From Chionis minor (taxonomy: Eukaryota; Chordata; Aves; Charadriiformes; Chionididae): a stretch of DNA of 64,000 nucleotides. The stretch's first letter is position 1, and each line of letters opens with the position of its first letter. Shown here piece by piece: positions 46,661-59,600 of this stretch. Location of the stretch: contig VZSF01003260.1 of NCBI GenBank assembly GCA_013398295.1, positions 508,580-572,579 of the forward strand. The letters run 5' to 3'. The translations under genes and the position numbers were made by a program. The notes beneath the pieces are model-generated. The model ran no database searches, was not told where the DNA came from, and worked only from the letters and a program-made list of their open reading frames with translations.

Positions 46661-49600
46661 TCTGTTTGGAATAGGAACTTATGCTAAAGCCAGCTATATT
46701 ATTTAATGCAATCTATGTATTTACACAGAAAATCGATGCAGTCCTCCCTTCCTGAACCTAGTGGAAATAAACAGCTTAAAGCTTCAGACTCTCCCTGGTC
46801 TGTCCCCAAGGAGTCCTTTCTCCCTGCTATATTGTCTGATTCTCACAGGGTTTCCTTGTTTTCTGTGGAATTGTACGTATTCACCTTTCCAAACCAAAAG
46901 AGCCCAAAGAGTTGTCCTATCTTAGTAAAACTCCTTTACAACATTCATTTTTGACCTTGTTCGTGCTTTCTCATGAGAATCAATAATATTTAGCTGGTTT
47001 TATTCTTTACTGCAGGAAGAAGTATTTTCCCAGAAACCTTCAGAAATATCTTCCAGGCTAAGAGCACCATGGCCCCCCTCATCAAGACAATTAAAACAGT
47101 GCAAGTGCATTATCCTTGGGAACTCCTGATTTAATTATATTGAGATTGCACCTACTTTGACTTTATTGTCAACTTTTCTTTTTCACGACGGTAAAGAATG
47201 ATAGAGTTTCAAGTTTAGTCTGGTCAGTGAGGTCTATACATGTGTAACAATGTCCTCACTGCTGTTCTGTTACATCATTACTAGATTTCCAGTATTTCTT
47301 TTTATTCTTTAAAAAAAAAGTACTACCTAGGGAAATTCTATAGTCATTATAAATTAATGTTGTAAAAGTAAAGTTTCTTCAAAATTAAAATTTCTAATAA
47401 TAAAAGACTTTCTCAAGAAATTTCACCTGAAAAAATGGACACAAGTTATTTACTGTTTCCCTCATTGTATTAAATATGTATGTGAGATGTCATATAGATG
47501 TGATACCAGCAAAATCAAATGGCCTTAGGCTTTCCTTTTCTGTGGGCACACCTGTTACCTTCTGATTTATTTTCAGCTTTGCTTTCGCATCTCTTGTACC
47601 TGCAATTTTGATGTAGCACACCCTTTCACAGGACCAGCACAGGCTCTGTTGTTGATAAAATGGCTTGTACAGATAGCTGCTGTGGATGCACAGAAAAAGC
47701 AAAAGAGATTTTCTTTCTTCTTTAATTCTCTTTTTCAGTCGTTTTGGGTTGGTAGGAAATAATATTTACAGATGGAAGTGCTACTTGCAAATTGATTAGT
47801 GTTCCCACCAGTTAGTTGAGGTCTTTCTCATTCTTCTGTTAAAAAAAGAAAAAAATCTTTTAGCTTTTAAAACCCAAGTGTTCTTGAAAAACTTGCATTC
47901 TTGATCTTTATTTTCTTCCAGTCTTCCAGAAGGGTAGACTAGCCATCTTGTAAATGTGGTCTTGTCTAAATCTGTATCTCTGTGAAATTCTCACTGACTG
48001 TTCTAGTTTAGTTCTTCGTTAATAGAAAAGCATGAAGTATAACTTCCTCAAATGCTTCTCCAGGACACAGTTGGCTAATGCTTTCCAACTGCTCTCTGTC
48101 TTGAGGGACATTCAGACAAACACAGACAAAACTGTCTATAATTGTCTAGTTGGTATCTTTGTGTTGCTAGAGCTATAGCTACCAATATGTAATGACAAAT
48201 TTGGTCCAATCTTATATATGTGTATATCTGTATAAGTACTTTTAATAATAAAAGTATGTATTGGGAGAAGAGAAAACCTGCTGTCTTCTCTGCTTGAGAT
48301 ATTTTTCTGACTTCTTGTGGGACTTGCTCACAGAAGCTTACAATTACTTCATTAAATAATCTTTATGTAACTTACAATATGCCTTTCCCTACTGATGGGG
48401 TTTTTTTCTGTCTTTTGGTTGTGTGGTTTTTTGTTTTTGTAAGATCAGTCTTGTACAGAAGATAAACAAAGAAAAAATTAACTTGGCATTTTAGTATCAG
48501 CTTTCTGCACTCACCTGCCTCTTCAAGCATAAAACAGAGTGGAGAATTAGGAATTTATAGCCCTGTGTTGGAAATAGCTAATATGAAAGCAGAAGGACTA
48601 AACTGTGACGTTTTAGGGATTCTAGAAGATTTCAGAAATGGTTAGCAGCTGGTACTTAACAATGGGAGAGTGATTATAGTTTCTGGCTAGATTTTTAAAA
48701 GTGACTAATGATATTAGGCATTAGTGTTGCGAAATTCCAACTTGCATGCATTGTAAAAGATCCTGATTTTCAGGAAGGAAGGAGTACAAAACCACCCAAA
48801 ATGAAGATTCTTCAAATCACAAATTGTCTCTAAAGACAATTTCCTAAAATGACCTCAGAGGGAGTGCATTTACATAACCAGGATGTTTGAATAAAGCACA
48901 AACAGGAGGAAGTTCAAAATTGGAAAGCTTGAGACTGTGTGGAGTTTTTCTGTTTTTCAGCTCAGGGCTTACAAAATTGGTGTTGGAAAGTATGACACAA
49001 TGGCTTAAAAATTTCCACAACTTCTCTCATTCTTTTTCATGTTCCTTGAATTTGAAAGGTCCACAAAACTTGAAGGATATTCTTAATAACATTTAGAATT
49101 ATCAGTAAACTTCAAGAACAAAGAATTCTGCATCAAAAAATATGCCTTTAATCCATATTTAATGTAATTATGAATAATTTGACATTTAGAATTTGATTGG
49201 ATTGTTCTGTGCCAGAGCTTAAAGACCGGGAAGCAGACAAGCACTTCCCATCATTCGCTGCTCCTGCATAAACCAAACAAATTTATGTTCAAATCATTTC
49301 TGGCAGCAGCGTTTGGAATATGAATAGAAATGTTATTCTGTCACAGAAAAAATTAGGCACCACTCCTGCAAATGAATGCTCTTGCACTGGCTCAGCATTT
49401 CTTACTACAGGATTACATTGCTAGATCATGCCATTAGACAGTTTTATTAAATTGCTTTTGAGATATTTGAAAATACTTAACAGGAAAATAATTCAAAATG
49501 GTTACAAATTCAGTTTCTAAGCTAACGTTCATGGGAATGTGGTGATAATGATGTTTGACTTTGTATCTTAGTCTAATATTTTGAGTGTTTTCTTTGCTAA

Positions 49601-51485
49601 TATCAATATATTTTGAAATTAATAAATTGATAGCTAGAATCACATGTGTTCTTATGTGCCAGATAACGATGCGTAACTTCACAGTGCCCTAGATTTCAGA
49701 AATTGTATCTACATTCAGTAACCTATCTTCATATTTATCTTGTGTTTTGTTTTTGAAGAACAAGGATAAATGTGCAATGCTTGCTTTTACTTTACGCTTT
49801 GTTGAAGATACATGAATATGTATCTCATACCTTACTACTTAATTGAAGATGATTGATAAGCAGCAGATGTGCAAAGCTGTAAAACATCTCTGTTCTAGCC
49901 TTTGTCTCTGTAAGGTCACTCTTTGATTCTAGTTACTTTATGTGTTTAACAGCATTTGCCTCCTTTCTACGGTACGTTCTTATTTTCCTCATTTTGAAAT
50001 GACTGTAAGCACCTCTGATTCTGCTTTTAGAACCAGTTCCCTATTTGGTTAGAAAGAGCAAGAAGCAGAACCGAACCCCTCCCTTCTTGATGGTAGATGA
50101 TGTTCAGGGCAGCCTAGGAAGCTGTTGCTTAACTGTCCCTTTGCTGGCAGCCCCCTGTGTGGCTCTGCAGGAATTGCTAAGGGCCAAAGATTGCGCTTCT
50201 CTGCTCTTTGTTACTTTTTCTGCCCTCCATTTTCATGCTTTGCATCCGTCTCCCCTGGGGAGAAACTATTTTCAGTTCTGAGAAACTTTTGTTTTAAACA
50301 GCTTTATTTTGACAGCGTTTTCGAAGTCTGCAAAGGACTTGCTATAGGGATAGGTGCTGACACGGCTTGTCTGTGCACGAGAGTTCCAGCTCTTAAGGTG
50401 CCTGCCTCCTACGAGTATCTAGGCTCCTCATTGAGAAAGTGAGCCCAGAGCCTGTAGAAATAACTGGAAATGAAGGTGTTTCTGAAAAAAATACCTCAGC
50501 TGCCTCTGATGGGGAGCCTCTGCAGCTGAGAAGGATAGAAATGAGGAAAGCCCGTAGGACTGCAAATCAGTGAGAAATATCAGGAGGAGAAATTTCCTCT
50601 CATGAACAATAGGACCTAACTGAGGAGGAAAGGGAAGGAGGACCCTGGCTAAAAGCCAAGTAGAAGTAAAGCCCTAAGGTGTTGGATGGCACCTAAGGCC
50701 AGGATGTGTAAAGGGGAGGGGGGCAGAGAGGGGCTCAGCCCCTGCAAACTCTGTTGGGGAAAAGAAGAGGGGGGTGTGTGTGTGTCAAATTGTAGATAAA
50801 TGTGAACAGGAGAAAGGAATGTCAGAGGAATATAAATTATGCAAAAAAGCAATGAAATTAATGCAGTTACATGGCCTAATGTTTTGCAGCTGAAAATACG
50901 TATTTTTGTAACATCACTTTTCTGTGGTGGACAATTGTTGGGTTTTGCCATGGGGATGTTGTGGACTTGCCAAAGGCGGAGTGGACAGTGCCTACCTCAC
51001 TTCTACTCACACAAAACACTTGGGTACCCTAAAATGTTGGTATTGAGGTTTTGTGCAATTGTAAAAAAGGCTTTTTTTTGTGTGTGTGTGTGGCTTTCTG
51101 AGATAAGCAGTCTACTCTTAAACTCTGGCTATTTATCTGTCAACAGCCAGCCCAAGAGGCAGACTCAGGAGTTACCTGCCCCTTGCATCATGTTTCTCTG
51201 GAGCTCACCCACATGCAAGCTTTCTATACTTGCTTGACACCTGGGGAAGACACTGCGAGGGGTTTTTTGACCATTTCCCAAAGGAATTAAGTTATAAAGA
51301 AGTACTTAGCAAGCTTCTAATTTCTGTTGTTTATGTAGGACCTAGAAAACACTTTCTTCTCCTCTGGCAATTCAAGGCATTCATGGTCCAAATTTTATTT
51401 GTAAAAATAAGTGTACGGGGATGGTGGTCAGATCCAATTGAACAGAACCTGGCCGTGGTTAGCTCTTTCCTAACAGATACCTAAG

Positions 51486-51515
51486 CAGCCAAACCCAATT
51501 CAGCCAAACCCAATT
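51486..51515. repeat. Perfect 15-bp tandem duplication
   Basis: CAGCCAAACCCAATT is repeated twice without change, suggesting a recent slippage or duplication event. No function is evident. Confidence 0.92.
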
Positions 51516-51952
51516 CTTATCTGGCCTTCCACCTATTTCCCTACCCCATGCTGCTAAATTACACCTCGCAGTGTTAGGAAACATTCTCTTAGCTGAAAGT
51601 GCGGAAGTCATTTAGGTCTGCTGGGACTCTGCAGCATTCCCATAGCAACGGAGGAGCTCTAGGTGTGGTGTGTTCGGTTGCTGTGGTCACTAGAGAAAGC
51701 AGATGGGCTTCCTGTCCCCTCCTGTCTGCTGCTCCTGCATTGCAGGGATGGGAAGGAGCAGCCAAGTGAGATGATGGTTGCTTTTTCTCAGTAGGAGAAA
51801 AAGCAGTCGGTGCTGACATAAATGGATGTCAAAGTATAGCCTCACTGAGTTGAACCTGGCAAACTCTGGCGGTGTTTTGTGCTAGCAGAGAGGTACAAAC
51901 AAACCTCCCACAGGAAGATACAGGTTCGATTCTCTAAATGTTGCTGAACACG

Positions 51953-52039
51953 CCCCCCCCCCCCCCCCCCCCNNNNNNNNNNNNNNNNNNNNNNNNNNNN
52001 NNNNNNNNNNNNNTGCACCCCCCCCCCCCCCCCCCCCCC
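51953..52039. other. Assembly gap inside a poly-C tract
   Basis: Twenty cytosines (51953-51972) run into 41 Ns (51973-52013), then TGCA and 22 more cytosines (52018-52039). Homopolymer C/G on both sides indicates that sequencing failed in a C-rich tract. The true content and length are unknown, and the N count may be an estimate. Any open frame spanning the Ns is artificial. Confidence 0.97.
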
Positions 52040-54599
52040 ACTAGTGTATTGGTGAGAAAATGAGACTGGCTTTCTCCAAGGCACTCATATTCCAGCCATG
52101 CAATTCAAAACACATTTTGAAATACCAAGAAAGAGGAGAAAGACATGAAAGTTGTTTAAAATCAATGTCTGACAATTTTGCTATGTTTGAGACTTTAGTA
52201 AATTTCTATATACAAATCCAATAGGAAAATCCACCTTTTTTCAGTTCTAAAGTTCAAGTCAAAATGCACTGTTTTTTATAGCTTTTTCAATCTGTCACTG
52301 GTAATTCAAAACAGAATTTGAAAAAACACATCAAACAAGCAACCTACTCTTAGAGGGAACTGAAAAGCAGAGTACAGTGGAGCAAGTTCAGACATTAAAA
52401 AGCAAGAGAGAATATAATATGCTCTGTGCAACGCAGCTGTGGCTAAATGCTGATTTGCACATTAGGACTAGATTAGCATTGTTCAGATGTGACCTGCATA
52501 TTGAATAACTATCACAAGTATAGTACTATTGATAAAAAATGAAACTGCACGGTACACTTCAGATCTAATATACCACCCTTTTGTGTTCATAGATTCCACA
52601 GAAGTGTAAAAGAAGAGCTATTACTTCTAAATTTTTATAAAATGCATGTCATTTTGTTTCCTATAAAAGATAATTTTGATAGTTGGTATATTTATAAAAC
52701 AGAATATAATATTGCTATAAAAGTGATTCTCTTTTAGCCACTCAAAAGACAAGAAATAGTCAAAGAAATGACCATATAAATGTTGATTATTTCTATTCTG
52801 AAACCAGTCAAAATTGATTTAAGGTGTTGTGGTGAACTTATTATGTGGCTACAGTGCCCGCATGACTCGACTTTGAACATTTTAAACTTCAAAAGACTTT
52901 AGTATTGATGAATCCCTCTGATTCACTTTCATATAAAATGCAATTTATATTTGACTTGAAGGATACGTTGTGCAGGAAGGCCCCCCAGAAGTTTTGTGTT
53001 AGTTAAGTGGTGAGCTTTAGGGTAATTATTTTCTGCAGCATTTCCCATCTTCTGACAACATTTTTTTTCTTTGGAAAAATTAAAAAGATGAGTGTCCTTG
53101 CTGAAACCACACAGACAGGAAACAGTTGTGTTGGTGGTTATATGTCGTGACAAGCGTGCAGCATGCTGCCTGCATGTCTTGCTTTCCAGGAAATGTGTCT
53201 TCCAGCGAGGTCCTCCAGCAAGGGCATTGCCTCTCTGAATTTTGGCATTATTTCACTAATATGAAATGCATATGCTTAAGGTGTCAGTGCCATGGCAGGG
53301 AAGCAGAGGTTTGGGGCAGAATGGAGGAGTTTTGTGGTGAGAAGGACAGACCTGCATGTCAATAGCCATCTAACATCAGGTAGACACACAGAAATGCACA
53401 TGCATCATGTGAGATCTACACGTGCAGAGTGTCTCTAAGCACATGTGTATAGGTGTAAGCTTGTATTTGCTTTTTATAAATTGTTAATATGTAAAGGTAA
53501 ACCCACCACTCCTATCTAGTAGGTGGCATCAGGCTTGCTCAAGTGTTTTTTGGTTTTGGGTGTTGGGGTTTTTTTGTGGTTGGTGGTGGTGGTTGTTCAT
53601 TCCTGTTTAGTGATAGGTGGCCAGCTTTTCTCTAGTGACTTTTAGCTCAATGTCCAAAGGTGATATTGAACTTCCATTAAGACCTTGCAGAGTGTAGTGA
53701 AGTAAATCATACGCCTCTTATAATTGAATAATAAACTGAGCTGCAAAACCTAAGATTCTTGCCAAAGATAACAAACAGGCGCAATAAGAAGTATCAGGAT
53801 TTTGGAATTCTGAATTTCCAGATGGCTCTGCACAAACCAGTAGATCCAGTTAGAGAATCATGCTTTAAGTGATGTAGACAGAAACTCAGATTTTCTGAGT
53901 GGAAGTGTGTACCTTGGCCATCTGGTTACTCCATCATACATTGTTAAGGTGGCTCTACTAAGGGTGCGCTTTCTAAATCAGACACATTGTAACAGAGAAG
54001 AAACTTTTCATTCCTGGAATATATATACTGGAATAGTATAGATTTCTTGTATACTAAGCTAGAAGCTTGGAACAAAAAAATGGGCTTTAATTACTTTCAA
54101 GTTAATACACATATTAGCTTTTACATAGAACAGTGTTGTAGTTAGTCAAATATTGCTATTAATGATAGCAAAATACAGGTTCTTGAATCTTTTTTTTTTA
54201 GTATTGTCATAATAAATTCTGTTTCAAGCATACCTTATTACAGATTTATCACGTCAAAAATGCCACCAAACAATTCAGTTAAAGAACATATGAAAACTGT
54301 AGGAAGGTTGCTACTCGTTTGGGAGACCTGTCTCATTTTCTCTACAATGCCAACAAAATCAGATGTTGCTCGTTGTATCACACACATACTGCTGTGTTTT
54401 CTGTGATACAAAATAATCTTTAAAGGTGTGTTAGAGAGAATACATAGTTTGGGGAACATACTAGCAAAATGCTTTCATTTTTAATCATACTGCTTCTGTA
54501 CCGCAGACCATACCAAAGATCATCCATTGTTCCCCTTGCTTTTTTCACTTGTGTTTTGATTAAGTTACCTCTAAAGTCTGCAAATATTTCTCATATCCT

Positions 54600-55170
54600 T
54601 TTCCACTGTTGCTGAACAGTTTTACTCGCTGCAGGCGCAAGAAGCCACCGCGTTCACCCTTAGCTTTAACTTTGCTCATTCTCATCCAGCAATGGGGAGA
54701 TTACAGCACCTTCAGTGATGCAATTTATAATGCATGAATGGGACAGGAATCGGTCTATGTCTGGCAACTCTGCTAGCATGACTTGTTAGTGAAACCCAAT
54801 TTCACTCTGTGGCCACACAGTTTTAAAGAAAGTGAACCTGCATGCACCTGAGTAGCTGTGGTCTAATGAATCACTTTGCCGATTGGAGCCCTTGTTAACA
54901 TAAACAGCGGATACAACTCCTGATGCATCCAGGAAACAGCTTTGCAAAGCAGTGAAGTGACAAGCAAACATATTTTCTCTGCAGCGCATAGATACATTAT
55001 AAGAATCAATTTGCCTTTAAAACAGATCTTAAAGGTCTCTTCAATAGCTACACAAATGGAATTAGTGGTAGAGGAATTGCCCTAGTTCAAGGTGTTATTC
55101 TATTCCTCTCTTCTAATTAGTTGCAATCAATTAACCACACTCTTATGCAAAAAATTCCACAGAGGTCAAA
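54600..55170. promoter_or_regulatory. Putative conserved non-coding element
   Basis: The stretch has repeat-free, enhancer-like composition. Words seen include forkhead/HNF-like TGTTAACATAAACA (near 54893-54906), Runx-like TGTGGCC and TGTGGT, and homeodomain-like CTAATTAG and CAATTAACC (near 55113-55135). A T-run starts just after it. The call is made on sequence texture only. Confidence 0.25.
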
Positions 55171-56573
55171 GGAAGTTATCAGTGTGTTTTTTTTTTTTTT
55201 TTTCAGGCGTTGTCCCTGGTATCTGTAAACTGTTATTGTAAAATTCATGTGGAATTCTGTACTAGTAAATGTTCTTAATCGTGCAAGTTTTATGAAGAAG
55301 CTTTTACATAAACAATGGCTTTAAAATTATATATTTTCTTTAAAAACCCCAAACCCTCCTAGGTCATATTTCATGAGACATTCCCTGCCACAGTTGTGTG
55401 CTAATGGCTGGTTCTACATATCTATGCTTTCTCTGAAGGGGGAGAAGGGCTGGCTGGGATTGCTGTTGTGCAGCGGGGTTCCTTGAGTCAGAGATGTAAA
55501 TCAACCCGCTAAAATGGGAAATCAGAGAAACTGGTGATGTGTGTATGAGGAAAGACAATGTCAGAGTATTTCCTGGCACTGTAAGGAATACAAGCCTCAT
55601 GCTGAAATGAGCTTGAATGATACCTCTAATGAAATATCTTATGAATGTGATACCTCTTACTTACCAAGAAATGAGATCCATTCATGCCCAGTTTTTCTGC
55701 AACCACAGCAGATTCAGGCATACCAAACTGAGGTAAGAAAAAAATAGAATTATTACAATAGTATAAAGCTTGAAATTTCTAGACAAAATAATTAATACTT
55801 CCATGCTCAAATCGTTGGTGTTGTGGAAATCATTATGCTATTTGACATGGATAATTAGAAAAAGAATATTGGACAGAATAACTGTAATGCTACGAAATAG
55901 GTAGTGACTTCCATAGAAGAGATAAGACACGGTATTACCTCTTTCTTAAGAAGAAGGATTATAGGGGATAACAGCTGATAAAATCGTGAATGGAGTAGAC
56001 AAGAAGAAATTATGAAGCACCAAATGTAAGATTAATGGAACAAGGTGCCGAACAGAAATACACTGTGGAACTTTAATTGCTATGAGATAAAAGGAGGCCA
56101 GCATTAGAAATGGGTTAAAAGGTGGCTTGTGACGAAAGTCCATCAGTAGCTGTGCAATCACCGCAGGAAATGGTTATACCACTGACTGCTGGAGGATGAA
56201 GGCTATATAAGAGAAAGCTCTGGTGTCACATGCCTGTTTACCAACCCTCTGGACACACTTGCTTGGTTTCAGCAGATATTTGGGCTGAGTGTGTCTTGTG
56301 GTTCCCAGGAGAGAAGGGCATTGCTGGAAAGAATTCTGCTTCAGAAACAGGATTTCTTTTCTGTAACATGGTTGTGGTGGAGACTTCTTTTAAGCAAGTT
56401 GGTGAAAAGGGAACAGGAATGTCCAGAAGTATTATCTCTTTATGACAGAAACTAAATAGTACTTCGGAAAAAAAAGCAGACACATTGGATTTCCTTTATT
56501 AAAAAGTAGTAAGGAATGGAGCAGGGCTGAAGGTGTCTTAAAAATCTCACTGTGTGTGAGACTCACACTGTGT

Positions 56574-56601
56574 GTGTAATTTCTTTTCAAAGAAATTACA
56601 C
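56574..56601. repeat. Perfect inverted repeat (13-bp stem, 2-nt spacer)
   Basis: GTGTAATTTCTTT at 56574-56586 is the exact reverse complement of AAAGAAATTACAC at 56589-56601, with TC between. Just upstream (about 56543-56572) lies a second partly palindromic segment, GTGTGAGACTCACAC, inside a TG-rich stretch. The stem is mixed-sequence rather than a simple repeat, so it is less likely to be trivial than an AT-only hairpin. Confidence 0.93.
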
Positions 56602-59600
56602 TGTTTTGCATGGAAAGTGGGAAAAAATTAAGCAATCTCTTCTTTAAGGATGTACCACTCCTGAAATGAGTTTCAGTATTTGTAATGCTTAGCTGTAAAT
56701 TTCTGTAGCATTAATGACCAACTCAGACACTGACAGAGAAATATTAGTGAAACTAAATTATCCTCATAGAAATATTTGTGTGGCTTGTCTAATGTAATTA
56801 TTTCTAGAATGCTTAAAACTGATCATGCTTAAAAACATTCGAAGTGTATTTTATCTGCTTTTTTGACATGAAAATTTCGTATTCAGACATTCAGATAGTT
56901 TGTTTGGCCTGTAAGCCAATATGCTTGACTTTATAAATTGTTCATTTATACTATGATGGCGAGAGTGCTGCTTGTTTGCAATGCTGAACAGATAACAACT
57001 CAAAGGAGAGGGTTGCTGTGGCTGTTGGACCAATGGTTGGTTGTGGGATGTATTAATTTACCATCAGTTGCACTGGAGAGTACAGAATCAAGGTAATGCA
57101 AGGTTTCTACTCTTGGCTTTTGCCTGTCTATTGCTGCTTATTGGCTCTATCTCCAGTTATTGGCTGTGATGAGCTGTGTTTGTGCTTAGCCTTATGCTAT
57201 TACTGAAACATGTAACTTTTGTGTGAAGGAAAATTTGATCTTTTTACACAGTTAGCTTGTCAGACAAGCAGACGTCTCACTCCTTGTGACTAAACAGTGA
57301 TGACCTCTGGACCTCTCATTTTCTTACACATATGTTAACTCCATAGCATTAGGATTAGTACTGAGGAGAGGGGTAGGCTACATGGCAAATAGACTCCAAG
57401 TAGAAAAACTCTGAATGCAACATGGAATATCTCAGTGTTGTTGCAATTATAGCATAGATGCAAGATAACAGGGAATTACATGTACGTGGCTAATAGATTT
57501 CCATTATTATCTTCACGTACGGATGAGGAAAAAAGCAAAATCAATAGGGTTAATTATTTTTTGGTAGGGAAGTTATTTATTTTATACAAAATGCCTTTCA
57601 TGAGGCTGGAAATACTTTGCAGAATGGCTAGTTAATAACTTCTAAACTTATGACATGCAAAAATCCATTTTGGAAACATCGTTAAGACTGTTAAAGTTAA
57701 GGAAATGCTAAAATTGCACTGCACATATGTACATACACCTTGTATGTATGTATTATGGCACCAACCTCAGTATACCTCGTCTAGAAGACCCAGCCTCAGT
57801 CACAGCATATAAAAGCTGATGTGACTTTCCTGAACTGCTGTTCGATATATTGTTTTCTGTTCAGTGCTCACTGCTGGTCTGCTATCTTGTACAGCTCTAC
57901 TGCACACTATTCAAACCTTGTCTGAATCAACAATAATTTTCTTTTTGTTCTGAGCTGTTTTACAGTGCTCTTCTTAAAATTGTTCAAGTGCTTCAGAAAC
58001 ATTAACTGTTTTTTCTAAGACCACCCTGTGAGATGAAAACACTATTAGTAAGGGGAGTTGAGGTCCATGAGAAATAAAACTCATACAGTATATGGTGGTT
58101 TTGGATGCCTAACTGCAGCTATTTAGGATCTGAGACATACATACATATTTGCATCTTCAATATTTTGGCATTTTTACCTTCTGAGCAGAGCTGCCACTGT
58201 GGTTGCAACTCTCACCTCTCACCACTTCTGCAAATCAGAGCCTGGAATTTCAAGTCAAGCACTCGATAATGTCATGGTTTTTCTGGGTGACTTGCATGGC
58301 TTCAGGTAAAAATGCTGAGCTGGGGTAGTGACAGAATCTGATATTACAAGGTAGAATGAAATCAACATTACCATGAATTTAATCTCTTCAAGCCCTGGTC
58401 TTGTGCACCTTACAATTTCTGTAGTGGCCTGGAGTAGTGAACAAAACATACAGGCTTCTCTGCATTGAAAGAAGCCTTTTTTTTGTGAATGGAAAACGCA
58501 GCACATGAAGAAGCAATTACAGACTATCGCAATGCTTATATGAAAGGGGGCAAATCCAGGTTATGGAGCTAATCCCACTTCTGGTACTTTCAGCATGGAG
58601 TGCTTGCTTCTGCAACCTTAACAGCGTTATTTTAGGGTTCACGTATGTGTGTGCCCAGTCTGTGGGTGGGGGAGATCCAGCACATCCCACGGTGCATTGG
58701 CTGACTGTGGGAAGCAGGGCAGTACCTGGTGCTCGGACTCCAGCAGCAGGAGCTCAACCGCTCTGTACGTGGTGGCCGCAGGCAAACAGCTGCTGCTCCA
58801 CAGTGCTGGTCTTTGATAGGCAGAGTGGCCAAGCACTTAATGCTGGTTATACTCTAGTAATTAGATCACTTAGGTGCTTTAATCAGTGGTGTGAGTGTCA
58901 GCCTAGGCATTAACAGCCTTCTATAAAGTTGGAAGAGTCTCTCTTAAGAAGTATGAAGCCAGTAGTTATGGCGTGTCCGCTGAAATTTCCCTGGAAGCGT
59001 CCAAGTTGTTGAACAATTGTTATTAATTTTCTGTCTTGTATTCTGCTGTAGAATTACAGGGTACTTTAAAATCATTATATCTTCTGTTAATTAGTCTGAT
59101 TCCTTTAAGCTGAAAGGCTTTGAGCTAATTAATACTCTGAGTAGCTGTTCACAGTAGTAAGTTTGCAGTTTAGCTGATACATTATCATTATGGTAAGAAT
59201 TAATTCCATGGAACAGGTTAGCTTTCTCAGTGTGGGGACAATGGTCCACCTCTGATACATCTGAATTGTAAAAGTCTCGTGTGTTGTGTTTGTGGGTGTG
59301 TTTTTGTGGTTTTTTTTTAAAATTGTATGTGCATGAGCATGTGTATTTATGCCCAAGACAAAATGGGAAAATAATTACAAAAAAATGACCATTTCAAACT
59401 TTGGCCTACTTTTTATGTGGCTCCACATGTAACTCTTGTAGAAACACTTAATAACACTGTATTATTTTCCTTGAAAAAGATTGTATGCTCCTTGAACTGA
59501 AAAGGAGGAGAAACCTTAATGACAATAAATTTTCGCTATTGGTGTAAAGCAGGTACTAGAAAAGACTGGTGCTTCTACAGTTAGGAGTAGGATGAACACA

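Larger units (their letters stand above)
39581..51485. other. Intergenic region, no confident gene
   Basis: AT-rich sequence with a poly-C tract (40797-40816), a G/T-rich low-complexity patch near 45690-45740, and CNE-like stretches near 46000-46660 and 49200-49420. A 114-codon minus-strand open frame (43731-44075) contains CpGs but no recognisable domain. A splice-site pair on the minus strand frames 48515-48577. A short TG repeat occurs near 50771-50786 and another near 51078-51091. Confidence 0.55.

Noticed and set aside
51842..52084. 80-codon open frame across the N gap
   Set aside because: It exists only because Ns and homopolymer C/G contain no stops.
55674..55704. 31-bp minus-strand segment between CAG and GTAAGTAAG
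   Set aside because: Very short, with a poor pyrimidine tract; most likely coincidence.
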